A stretch of DNA of 64,000 nt. It comes from Lachnospiraceae bacterium. Its GTDB lineage: Bacteria; Bacillota; Clostridia; Lachnospirales; Lachnospiraceae. The position numbers and the translations under genes were made by a program. Every line of letters begins with the position of its first letter. The first letter of the stretch is position 1. The stretch covers positions 1 to 64,000 of the forward strand of contig CAJTDN010000002.1 of the NCBI GenBank assembly GCA_910574865.1. Direction: 5' to 3'. Below are positions 6,529-14,407 of this stretch, in pieces. The notes beneath the pieces are model-generated. The model worked only from the letters and a program-made list of their open reading frames with translations, was not told where the DNA came from and made no database searches.

Positions 6529-6653
6529 GTGGTGCATGAATAATATACGAGTTACGTACATTTTACCGCTTTTTACCACTCCCAGCCACTTCTAAAACCC
6601 TTGAAAATACAGGATTTTTGTCAATTAGCCGACTTAGGCAGTTTCTATATTGA

Positions 6654-6682
6654 AAAGCACTTAAGATTTTCCTAAGTGCTTT
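6654..6682. terminator. Bidirectional terminator between integrase and CBASS operon
   Basis: AAAGCACTTA and TAAGTGCTTT form a 10-bp stem. It is followed on the plus strand by GTTTTC and preceded by A-rich sequence that serves the other strand. It lies between the converging integrase and nucleotidyltransferase genes. Confidence 0.75.
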
Positions 6683-6706
6683 GTTTTCTCCAGATATAAA
6701 ATAATT

Positions 6707-8020
6707 TTAACTTTCAGATATTGGCACTTCTATTTTATCTCGTGCAATACAAACTCCATTTTTGACCAAATAACATTCTACATAATGTGCGCCCCTAAAT
6801 GATGTTCTCTCCCTATGTATATCACTATTTGTTTTTATTACTTGCCCTCTTATTTGATTTAATCTAAGTGCTTCATCACCCACATTTCTTACTTTCCAAT
6901 AAATATCACAAGAATCTACCCCTCCTGGCACATCACTACCTTGAATTTCAAATTTAAGAGATTTATTTTTTTTCAATAAAATGCCATGTCTTAGCATATA
7001 TCTTAAATAAAATGGTCTATATCCATCTTGAGTGACTTCACAATCTATTTTAAGATTAAACTTAATATCTACTGAGCATATTTGATTAATAAATTGTTCT
7101 GTCCTTCTTGCAACAACCGTATATTCACTTTCCAAAAGATATTCATTTTCCGGAAATTCTTTTCCAAATATTTCCCCTAGTCTTTCATTAATATCTATTT
7201 CATCTCCATTATATTCTGAAATAATATTATATGCCTTATTTGCCTTAGTAATAAACTTTCCATTGTCACAATTATACACTTGTTGATTACTTCCCAAGGC
7301 ATACCAATATGTTTGTTCTTTATCTAGCCCCTTTAGAAACTCAAATACAGCTTTTGCCATATTGAAATAATCAACATAATCAATATCCTTATATTCCTCA
7401 TTTTCATTTAAAAATTTATATACTAAAGAATCAATCAACAACCCGCCAAACTTAAATCCAATATTATTCTTCCAAGCTCTAAGCATATTACAAATGTGAG
7501 TAAAAATATCATTTGTTTCCTCAGCCATTTTTTTGCTCGCCTCAATTTCTGGCAAAGGATCAGTCTTTTTCCACGAACCGCCATTATGTGTGTTTGGATA
7601 TTTAAAGCTATCATCCTTCTGTCTAAATCCTGGTACTAACTCAACTTTATAATTTGTGAATTCAATTACAACAACTTGCCCATCTCCACTTATATCTGTT
7701 TTAGGGTATCTTGTTTTCAATATATTTTTGACCTCTTGTAACAAAGCAGATTGCCCATTAGAATTTTCTCCATACCCATCGAATTTCTTATATGTATCTT
7801 CCGGCAAATCAAAAATCAAATCTAAATCGCTTACTCCCTTTATTGCTGTACCTCTACCTACTGAACCCACTACATACATATGCTCTTTATCTTCTTTGTC
7901 TAAATTATAATATTCTTTATTTAGTTTCTTTGCAATTTCACCAATAGTTGTATTCATTTCCTCCAATTTATCAGGATTCAATCTCTCCACAAATACTTGA
8001 AAATCATTTGCTAATGACAC
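6707..8020 (-). CDS. CD-NTase (SMODS) with AGS-C sensor domain, CBASS-type
   Basis: A 437-residue protein starting at GTG 8018-8020. The N-terminal SMODS nucleotidyltransferase motif is intact: GSVGRGT at residues 52-58, the DLD pair Asp65/Asp67 and a third acid Glu127 in YKVELVP. The C-terminal 100 residues (FRGAHYVECY, CIARDKIEV) match AGS-C, a sensor domain that Burroughs and colleagues described next to SMODS enzymes. Such enzymes make cyclic oligonucleotides on phage infection and activate a partner effector. The partner here is the SLATT protein whose TAG overlaps this GTG by one base. The gene is AT-rich compared with the ICE genes. Confidence 0.87.
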   Translation of the reverse strand: MSLANDFQVFVERLNPDKLEEMNTTIGEIAKKLNKEYYNLDKEDKEHMYVVGSVGRGTAIKGVSDLDLIFDLPEDTYKKFDGYGENSNGQSALLQEVKNILKTRYPKTDISGDGQVVVIEFTNYKVELVPGFRQKDDSFKYPNTHNGGSWKKTDPLPEIEASKKMAEETNDIFTHICNMLRAWKNNIGFKFGGLLIDSLVYKFLNENEEYKDIDYVDYFNMAKAVFEFLKGLDKEQTYWYALGSNQQVYNCDNGKFITKANKAYNIISEYNGDEIDINERLGEIFGKEFPENEYLLESEYTVVARRTEQFINQICSVDIKFNLKIDCEVTQDGYRPFYLRYMLRHGILLKKNKSLKFEIQGSDVPGGVDSCDIYWKVRNVGDEALRLNQIRGQVIKTNSDIHRERTSFRGAHYVECYLVKNGVCIARDKIEVPISES

Positions 8021-8580
8021 TACTCTCTCTCCCTTCTCAATTCAATAGGTAAAAATTTATTTATTTCATCCTCGGAAATAAGATCATCCAAGTTTATTTT
8101 TAAAGCTTTACTTGCTTCTATATATGCTTTACTTGTTGTGTTTGGACTCTTTCTTGATATTTCCTTATAAGTATTGAGAAGTTCATCACGTCTTGTTATT
8201 ATATCCTCATCATCCACAATATCTGCCCTTATATCAGCAATTAATGCAATATAATCTTCACGAAGTCCCAACCACTCAACAGCACACGCTTTATGTTCTT
8301 TTTCCATAGATGTAAAATCATACTTTTTCAAATACAAATTTACACCTGTACTTAATAAAGCAATTATTGCAGTTACTACTTTAAATCCAAATGAATCTAC
8401 TCCAAATGCAACTGCTAATATGCCTGATGATGTAATTGCAGATAAACCTATTTTTAATATTTCTGTATAATCTCCCCTTTTTCTATATATGTCAGCTTGT
8501 TTTTCTTGTATCTTATGTGTCCAAGCTGTCTTTCCAAGTAATTGCTCTATTTCTGATTCTATAACATTTCTTTTTTCCAT
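8020..8580 (-). CDS. SLATT two-TM effector of CBASS-type system
   Basis: I start at ATG 8578-8580 because GGAG lies eight bases upstream. An in-frame ATG at 8598 falls against the operator and has no ribosome site. The 186-residue product has an N-terminal helix (WTHKIQEKQADIYRKRGDY). Two adjacent TM helices follow (IGLSAITSSGILAVAF, then VVTAIIALLSTGVNLYL), then a long charged helix. That is the layout of SLATT domains, predicted pore-forming effectors that accompany SMODS nucleotidyltransferases. It is the first gene of a two-gene operon. Binding of a cyclic nucleotide is inferred from context. Confidence 0.8.
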   Translation of the reverse strand: MEKRNVIESEIEQLLGKTAWTHKIQEKQADIYRKRGDYTEILKIGLSAITSSGILAVAFGVDSFGFKVVTAIIALLSTGVNLYLKKYDFTSMEKEHKACAVEWLGLREDYIALIADIRADIVDDEDIITRRDELLNTYKEISRKSPNTTSKAYIEASKALKINLDDLISEDEINKFLPIELRRERE

Positions 8581-8604
8581 AATCCAAACTCCATTCATCG
8601 GTTA

Positions 8605-8631
8605 TTAGCACTCTGGTTTATTGAGTGCTAA
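8605..8631 (-). promoter_or_regulatory. CIRCE element (HrcA operator) upstream of CBASS operon
   Basis: TTAGCACTC - nine bases - GAGTGCTAA is an exact match to the CIRCE consensus. The arms extend to 14 bp each (8600-8636). CIRCE is the operator of HrcA, the class I heat-shock repressor that normally controls groESL and dnaK. Here it lies between the promoter and the SLATT start codon. Confidence 0.9.
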
Positions 8632-8632
8632 T

Positions 8633-8661
8633 AACCTACCACATATTTCCTCTCTTGTCAA
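8633..8661 (-). promoter_or_regulatory. Promoter of the SLATT / CD-NTase operon
   Basis: On the minus strand TTGACA (8656-8661), 17 bases, then TAGGTT (8633-8638). The -10 box overlaps the outer arm of the extended CIRCE palindrome, the usual arrangement for repression. Confidence 0.65.
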
Positions 8662-8717
8662 TAGAAATGCATTATGGTTAATCTTAATTTAATATAATTT
8701 TTATGCTTTAACAAATA

Positions 8718-9053
8718 TTATTCATAAAAGCCATGTTCCTCAATGCCTTTTTCTAAAATGGTATGTATCAGTTCCTCCAGCTCCACACCGTTTATCTCGC
8801 TGACCACGATCAGCTTTGCAAGGGTATCTTTCTGTACGGATATGGCATACTGTTCCTCATCGGCACGAAGCTCATGGACGCAGATGCCAAGTCCGTCCGC
8901 AATCCTGCACACCACGCCAAGCTCTGGCTCTCTGATGCCCGCCAGAATATCCATGATTGTCCTCTCCGGCACTCCCGACATTCTGGAAAGCTCCATAATG
9001 CTGATTTCTTCCTCTTTCATCACATTTAATAACTTATCTCCGGTTGTAAACAT
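8718..9053 (-). CDS. XRE-type helix-turn-helix regulator
   Basis: A 111-residue protein with an N-terminal Cro/C1-type HTH (ISIMELSRMSGVPERTIMDI, then LGVVCRIADGLGICVHEL). A small acidic C-terminal domain follows. The ribosome site is GGAGGAAAAGGAT. It starts 17 bases after the adenine methyltransferase and belongs to the ICE operon tail, not to the CBASS operon, which has its own promoter. Targets are unknown. Confidence 0.75.
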   Translation of the reverse strand: MFTTGDKLLNVMKEEEISIMELSRMSGVPERTIMDILAGIREPELGVVCRIADGLGICVHELRADEEQYAISVQKDTLAKLIVVSEINGVELEELIHTILEKGIEEHGFYE

Positions 9054-9069
9054 ATCCTTTTCCTCCGTT

Positions 9070-9831
9070 TTAATAATTTGTTGTTGTCTGCATTTTCATA
9101 GCAGTCTTTATTCTTGGCACAATGAAATCTTCTATATAGGATTTTTCCATTTCTGTAGCCAGCCAATTACGCCCGTTTCTAATACAGGCTTCTATTTCTG
9201 TTCCACTTCCTGCAAAGGGAATATAAATCAGATCCCCTTTTCTGCTGTGACCAACTACAAGCCTTTCTGCTGTTTCATATTTTTTCTGTGTCCGGTGCTT
9301 GGTATATTCCTGTTTTGTCATGGTTTTTGGTATGTCCCAAAAATCCCTCATCTGTTTTCCGCCATTTAACCGCTTTAAATTGTCATGGTTAAAAATCCAT
9401 CCTGTTTTTGATTTGCAGTACCAGACCGCATATTCCGCCGAAAGTGCATAGGATCTCCGGGTGGCATTTGGCGGTGAATCACGTTTCACCCATGTTATCA
9501 GTCCTTTATAATACATACCTGTTTCTTCCAAATATTTCTGCACCTTAAATATGCTGATATAATTTCCCCAAACAATAATGCTCCCATTTTCTTTCAGTAT
9601 TCTTTTTGTCTGGCTAACCCATTTTCTTGTAAAATCACAATACTCACTATCACTGCCGAATATATCCCATGATTCACTCATTCCGGTAATTACGCCATGC
9701 GAACGGTCTGAAAATGCTTTCTGCTTGGAAATTCCATACGGCGGATCAGCAATAATCAGGCTTACACAAGCATCTGGAAGGGATTGCATATACTCCCGGC
9801 AATCCCTTTGATAAATTTGATTTAATTCCAT
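9070..9831 (-). CDS. Site-specific DNA adenine/cytosine-N4 methyltransferase (beta-type)
   Basis: A 253-residue enzyme with the catalytic DPPYGI motif near residue 30 and the SAM-binding FAGSGTE near 220. Catalytic motif first and SAM motif last defines the beta class. No restriction gene is adjacent, so it is an orphan methyltransferase, common in ICEs where it may protect incoming DNA. It follows topB and resembles the second methyltransferase at 17209-18003. Confidence 0.85.
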   Translation of the reverse strand: MELNQIYQRDCREYMQSLPDACVSLIIADPPYGISKQKAFSDRSHGVITGMSESWDIFGSDSEYCDFTRKWVSQTKRILKENGSIIVWGNYISIFKVQKYLEETGMYYKGLITWVKRDSPPNATRRSYALSAEYAVWYCKSKTGWIFNHDNLKRLNGGKQMRDFWDIPKTMTKQEYTKHRTQKKYETAERLVVGHSRKGDLIYIPFAGSGTEIEACIRNGRNWLATEMEKSYIEDFIVPRIKTAMKMQTTTNY

Positions 9832-9846
9832 TTCGTCTGCTCCTAT

Positions 9847-11967
9847 TTATTTCTTCTTCCCGCCAGAAGATTTCTTTTTCGGAAATTCCATGACAAACTT
9901 AAACTGAATCCCACTTTTTTCTTCCCCGTCTTTGGTGTAGCGGTATTCCTCCGTCCCACTCGGAATGATGTAAGCGTCATAAGGCTTGCCCGCCTTGCTC
10001 TTTAACCCTTTTAACAGGATTTTCTTCCCGGCAAGCATATCCTTCACCTGTGCATCGGTAAGGGCAGCACCCATTACCCGGCTCACGTTCATACCGCATT
10101 TTTTCACGCAGTAAGCGCCGAATTTTCCTTTTACCACCTGACCGCCGCAGTTCGGGCATACCCCAAGAGCCGCCTGCTCCTGTGCGAACATCTTTTTCTG
10201 TTCGTCACTGACCTCATGGTAGGTGTGTATCAGCTCCGACACCATGTTTTCAATGTCCGCCATGAAATCCTCCATAGGAAGCTCCCCTTTTGCTACCAGT
10301 GTCAGGGCATTTTCCCAATCTGCGGTAAGTTTCGGGGACTTCACCACATCCGGCAGCACCGTAATCAGCTTCATTCCGTCCTCTGTTGGTATGATCTGCT
10401 TTTTCTCACGCTTCACAAACCCGTCCTTGACTAACTTCTCAATGATGTCTGCCCTTGTCGCAGGCGTACCCAAGCCTTTTCGTTCCACGTCATCGCCCAT
10501 ATCTTCCGCCCCGGCACGTTCCATTGCGGATAATAATAAATCTTCCGTAAAGTGCTTCGGCGGGGAAGTGAAATGCTCGCTGACTTTCGTCTGCACACCG
10601 TCAAATGCCTGTCCCTCTGACAGTTCCGGCAGCTTCTTTTCTTCTTTTTCTTCCTCCTGATTCCCGGTGATTTTAAAGGAACGCTTAAAGGCATCCTCAA
10701 AAGACTTCCACCCGTTATGCGTGACGGACTTCCCGGAAACCGCAAAAGTATGTCCGCCACAGGAAAACTCCGCTTTGACTGTTTCATACAGATGTTTCTC
10801 CCCGGTGGCGCATAACAGGCGGTTCGCAACCAAAGACAGAATTTTACGCTCCGTTTCCGGCAGTGCCGCAAGGTCAGCTTTCTCTATCTCCATTGTGGGG
10901 ATAATGGCGTGGTGGTCTGTCACCTTTTTACTGTTCAAAATCCGTTTTATGTCCGGTCTGGAAGCCTTGTTTTCCTCAAACATCAGGCAACGGAATACCG
11001 CATCAATCACGCCCTCTGCGGTATTCCCCATGTCATCGGATAAGAACTGGCTGTCTGTCCTCGGATATGTAGCTAACTTTTTCTCATATAAACTCTGCGT
11101 ATACTCCAAAGTCTGCTTTGCGGTAAATCCAAACAAGCGGTTCGCATCCCTCTGGAGCGTGGTGAGGTCATAGAGTTTCGGCGGCATGACCGTTTTTTCT
11201 TCTTTCACAACAGACGTGGTGAGAGCCTGCCCGTCCCGGCAAGCCCCCGCAATCTCATCCGCTTTATTTTTATCATCCATGCGCCCGGTGGAGGCATCCA
11301 TCCCGTCCATCAGGATATGCGCCATGTAATATTTTTCCTTCCGGAAATTCATAATCTTTGCTTCCCTGTCCACCAGCATCGCAAGGGTGGGTGTCTGCAC
11401 CCGCCCCACCTTTAACACTTTTCCTCCATACAGGACAGTAAACAGCCTTGTACCGTTGATACCCACAAGCCAGTCCGCTTCCTGCCTGCACAGTGCGGAA
11501 TGGTATAGGTTATCGTAATCTCTCCCCGGCTGTAAATTCTCAAACCCTTCACGGATTGCGCTTTCCTCCATTGAGGAAATCCACAGGCGTTTGATCGGCT
11601 TGTCACAGCCTGCCATTTCATACACAAGGCGGAAGATAAGCTCGCCCTCCCGTCCGGCGTCAGTGGCGCAGATTGTAGCCAAAACGTCCTCCCTGTGCAT
11701 CAACTGGTAAAGCACGTCATACTGCGCTTTTGTGTCCGGCTTCACCTCATACTGCCATGTTTCCGGCTTGACGGGCAGGCTCTCATATGTCCATTTTTTC
11801 CACTGCTCCCCGTAGCTTTCCGGCTGTGCCAGCTCCACCAGATGCCCTACGCACCAGCTCACAACATAACCGTTCCCTTCCATATATCCGTCATGGTTCT
11901 TTGCTGCGCCGATTACCTCCGCAATGCTCCTTGCTACACTCGGTTTTTCCGCTATGACTAACTGCAT
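9847..11967 (-). CDS. topB: DNA topoisomerase III (ICE-encoded)
   Basis: A 706-residue type IA topoisomerase. The TOPRIM domain is at the N terminus (LVIAEKPSVA, later ATDAGREGELIF). The active-site tyrosine lies in TYPRTDSQFL, and a C-terminal zinc-ribbon-like region (CPNCGGQV) ends the protein. It relaxes or decatenates DNA and is a regular member of Tn1549-type transfer operons. Its ATG follows the previous TAA with no gap. Length and motifs fit an intact gene. Confidence 0.92.
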   Translation of the reverse strand: MQLVIAEKPSVARSIAEVIGAAKNHDGYMEGNGYVVSWCVGHLVELAQPESYGEQWKKWTYESLPVKPETWQYEVKPDTKAQYDVLYQLMHREDVLATICATDAGREGELIFRLVYEMAGCDKPIKRLWISSMEESAIREGFENLQPGRDYDNLYHSALCRQEADWLVGINGTRLFTVLYGGKVLKVGRVQTPTLAMLVDREAKIMNFRKEKYYMAHILMDGMDASTGRMDDKNKADEIAGACRDGQALTTSVVKEEKTVMPPKLYDLTTLQRDANRLFGFTAKQTLEYTQSLYEKKLATYPRTDSQFLSDDMGNTAEGVIDAVFRCLMFEENKASRPDIKRILNSKKVTDHHAIIPTMEIEKADLAALPETERKILSLVANRLLCATGEKHLYETVKAEFSCGGHTFAVSGKSVTHNGWKSFEDAFKRSFKITGNQEEEKEEKKLPELSEGQAFDGVQTKVSEHFTSPPKHFTEDLLLSAMERAGAEDMGDDVERKGLGTPATRADIIEKLVKDGFVKREKKQIIPTEDGMKLITVLPDVVKSPKLTADWENALTLVAKGELPMEDFMADIENMVSELIHTYHEVSDEQKKMFAQEQAALGVCPNCGGQVVKGKFGAYCVKKCGMNVSRVMGAALTDAQVKDMLAGKKILLKGLKSKAGKPYDAYIIPSGTEEYRYTKDGEEKSGIQFKFVMEFPKKKSSGGKKK

Positions 11968-13620
11968 TTATTCGTCCTCCCCTTCCTTATCTTCAAAAAA
12001 ATCATCCTCATTATCCTCGTTTTCCTCGTCATCATCGTATTCTTCTTCCTCGTCCTCCTCCTCATCGTCCTCGTCAAGAAATTCCTCTTTCTTTTTCTTG
12101 GCTACCTTGAAATAATAGCCGCCGCCAATAGCCGCAACTGCCACAATCCCAAGAATGATATAGGTTGCTGCCGGATTTTCCCCTGTTTTCTCCGGCTCCG
12201 GTTCGGGTTCTTCGGTGTTTTCTCCCTCCCCGTCCTCTGCCGCTTCTTCCGCAGGTTCTTCTTCCGTTTCCTGTTCCCCGTTATTGTTGGGAAGTGCGCC
12301 CTCCGTCACAGGGATTGCGGATTCCAGTGCGGCGGAATTTTGCGGTAAGGTGTCGCTGTTGTCCGCTGTCACGTTCAGCAGGTCATTTTCCGTAACTTCC
12401 GTCAGGAAATAAACCACTTCTTCCTCCCCGTCCCGGTCAATGATAAGGTAGAACACTTTTTCCGATGCGGTCTGGATTGTATAAAATTCCTTCCCCGTTT
12501 CGCTTTTCTCCTTCTCCCCGGATTCCTCTTTCTTCTCCGATGCCGCCGCTTCCGCCATTGCCTGCTTTTTCTGCTCTGCAAGGCTGTTTTCGGAAACGGT
12601 GTTCCCGTCACTGTCCGTTTTGGTATGCTCCGTCACCTGTGCGGTAGCGGAAGAAGGCTTGGTTGCCTGTGCGGTTACCGGGAGCTGCTCTGCCGGGTTT
12701 TTCTCATTCCCGTCCGTTTTTTCCGGATCGGTGTAATAAGGATTAGCGGTTTTATAAACCTCTGACATATTCCCGGCATTGTCCATTGCGGAAATGGTGA
12801 AATACTGGTAGCCTGCGTCAAACTGCTGCAGGCGGATATTCAACACGCCATTGGTAAGCTCCTTAAACTCATACCCGTTCACATACACCGCCTTGATACC
12901 GGAATCCGTATCATGCGCCTGAACGGAGAGCAGACCGTCACTGACCGCAGCGTTTAAGGTAGGCTTCGTGAAGTCAAAGCACCTGATATATCGGTTTTTC
13001 TCATAGGTCTTGCCCCTCTGGTCTGTCACAAGCACATAGACGGTGGCATTCTCCGAAATCTCCACATACATATCCTCTGTGATGTCCGTCCAGCTCCCAT
13101 TCTGCGCCACTTTCGCCTGCACCGTCTTTATGGAGAAGTTGCCGGAATGCGCCACATCTTCAACGGAGATATGTACCTTCGTGGTGTCATTGTGCCAGCC
13201 GGACGGAGTGGAGATTGTGATTTTTACATTCGGGTTCACATATTCGCATAAGCTGTAATCCCCCTTGCAGACCTCACAATCTTTATCAGTGGAATACTGT
13301 GTGCATTTTTCTTTACAGGTACATTCCGGCTCCGGCACTTCATTCCCGGATACCGTCCCGCCTTCCGTACCTTCCTCACTGCCGCCGGATTCCGTTTCTG
13401 TTTCCCCCTCATTCTCACCGGATTCGGCTTCCGTTTCCCCGGTTTCCTTATTTTCCTCTGTTTCCGCTTCGGTACTGCCTTCCTCTGACGCTCCGCTTTC
13501 CTCCGCATAAGCATCTACCGTATTCCCGCTGTTCACCATAAACGCCCCTACGGGCATACAGAACAATAATGCTGACAAGAGCAGCGACACCGCCGCCCTA
13601 ACTGATAACTTTTTCTTCAT
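11968..13620 (-). CDS. Cell-surface DUF4366-type conjugation protein
   Basis: A 550-residue protein with a signal peptide (AVSLLLSALLFCMPVGAFMV), a long Glu/Thr/Ser-rich linker and a cysteine-rich patch (CTCKEKCTQYSTDKDCEVC). A beta-rich middle region is followed by a C-terminal TM segment (YIILGIVAVAAIGGGYYF). The cytoplasmic tail is almost purely acidic (EEDEEEEYDDDEENEDNEDD). This is the layout of DUF4366/CD1107-type proteins of CTn elements, thought to act at the cell surface during mating. It overlaps the DUF4315 gene by 23 bases. Confidence 0.85.
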   Translation of the reverse strand: MKKKLSVRAAVSLLLSALLFCMPVGAFMVNSGNTVDAYAEESGASEEGSTEAETEENKETGETEAESGENEGETETESGGSEEGTEGGTVSGNEVPEPECTCKEKCTQYSTDKDCEVCKGDYSLCEYVNPNVKITISTPSGWHNDTTKVHISVEDVAHSGNFSIKTVQAKVAQNGSWTDITEDMYVEISENATVYVLVTDQRGKTYEKNRYIRCFDFTKPTLNAAVSDGLLSVQAHDTDSGIKAVYVNGYEFKELTNGVLNIRLQQFDAGYQYFTISAMDNAGNMSEVYKTANPYYTDPEKTDGNEKNPAEQLPVTAQATKPSSATAQVTEHTKTDSDGNTVSENSLAEQKKQAMAEAAASEKKEESGEKEKSETGKEFYTIQTASEKVFYLIIDRDGEEEVVYFLTEVTENDLLNVTADNSDTLPQNSAALESAIPVTEGALPNNNGEQETEEEPAEEAAEDGEGENTEEPEPEPEKTGENPAATYIILGIVAVAAIGGGYYFKVAKKKKEEFLDEDDEEEDEEEEYDDDEENEDNEDDFFEDKEGEDE

Positions 13621-13858
13621 TTCCTGCCATCTCCTTTGCGTTTTCTTTTTCTTCCAATAACTTCAAAATCTCGTCCTCGCTGAATTTAATGAGTAATTGC
13701 AGCTTCTCGGACGAGATTTTATGTTTTTCGATAATATCCATTTTTTCGGCTCTTTCCGCCATGCGCTTCTGTTCTTCCAAATCCTTCTTTTTTGCCTGTA
13801 AGGATTCAAGCTGCGCATCCACTTTGGAAAGCTCCTTTTCAATGCGTTCTTTTGTCAT
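13598..13858 (-). CDS. DUF4315 family protein
   Basis: The start is set at ATG 13856-13858 (AAAGGACAGGATTT upstream); the longer frame extends into the repeat region. The 86-residue product is one coiled coil (KELSKVDAQLESLQAKKKDL, then EEQKRMAERAEK). DUF4315 genes always seem to precede the DUF4366 gene in Tn1549-type ICEs. The biochemical role is unknown. Confidence 0.8.
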   Translation of the reverse strand: MTKERIEKELSKVDAQLESLQAKKKDLEEQKRMAERAEKMDIIEKHKISSEKLQLLIKFSEDEILKLLEEKENAKEMAGNEEKVIS

Positions 13859-13984
13859 AAATCCTGTCCTTTCATAAAAAAGTCTTACATTTACAAGTGC
13901 CTTTGTGATAAAATAGTTTGACAATAGAAAAGCCTGAAATGCTCTGCACTCCAAGCTGGTCAGCGTGACGATTCCACGTTCTGA

Positions 13985-14400
13985 TTTATGACATTGCCAC
14001 CTATGGTATTTATCCTGATATTGTCAGGCTTTTTTATGATTTTTGCTTTGTGGTTGTCATACTTTATTCTCATATTGTCAAACTTAATTATTATCAGACA
14101 AATCCTTGTCTTTTTGCAAAACAGTTTGATAATAATAAGCTCCATAATTACAATTAAGTTTGATAATTTACTCCAAAACTTAATATCACGAAGCCATGTT
14201 GCAGAAAAGCAAAGAAGCATAATAAGAACCGTGCTACTTTAAGTTCCACGAAATCTCCGTTTGTATCAACTTAAATTGTCATTTTCTTTGAGTTTTATCA
14301 ATCATAATTGTCAATTTCTTTGTGAAGCCGTTTTTATCAAACAAAGTTGTAAATTATCAATCTTTATTGCAAAATTATCAAACTTAATTGTCACTGGACA
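13985..14400. repeat. AT-rich iteron-like region upstream of DUF4315
   Basis: There is no gene between 13859 and 14407. The plus strand holds five degenerate direct copies of ATCAAnCTTAATTGTCA, starting near 14267, 14297, 14337, 14355 and 14377. Inverted or partial copies lie near 14078, 14120 and 14152. It looks like a multi-site protein-binding region or a structured leader ahead of the DUF4315-DUF4366-topB genes. No promoter is certain. Confidence 0.55.
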
Positions 14401-14407
14401 ATCCTCC

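Larger units (their letters stand above)
590..6590. mobile_element. Small integrative element with tyrosine integrase and small-gene array
   Basis: A plus-strand tyrosine recombinase at the right diverges from about 12 small minus-strand genes. The array includes a candidate excisionase, two zinc ribbons and several one-TM proteins. There is no capsid, relaxase or obvious replication gene, so it resembles a satellite or small prophage-like element. The boundaries are inferred from gene content only. An 8-bp direct repeat CCACTCCC occurs at 597-604 and 6576-6583 and is a weak candidate for att cores. Confidence 0.5.

Noticed and set aside
597-6583. CCACTCCC direct repeat as attL/attR of the left element
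   Set aside because: Only eight bases, common composition, no tRNA or gene-end context. Mentioned as weak only.
6707-9053. XRE regulator (8718-9053) as the controller of the CBASS operon
   Set aside because: It belongs to the upstream ICE operon; the CBASS operon has its own promoter and a CIRCE operator. A role cannot be excluded but nothing shows it.
11924-13541. Plus-strand ORFs opposite the DUF4366 gene (for example Ser-rich 11924-12115)
   Set aside because: They mirror the acidic, Glu-rich minus-strand codons and have no ribosome sites or domain patterns.
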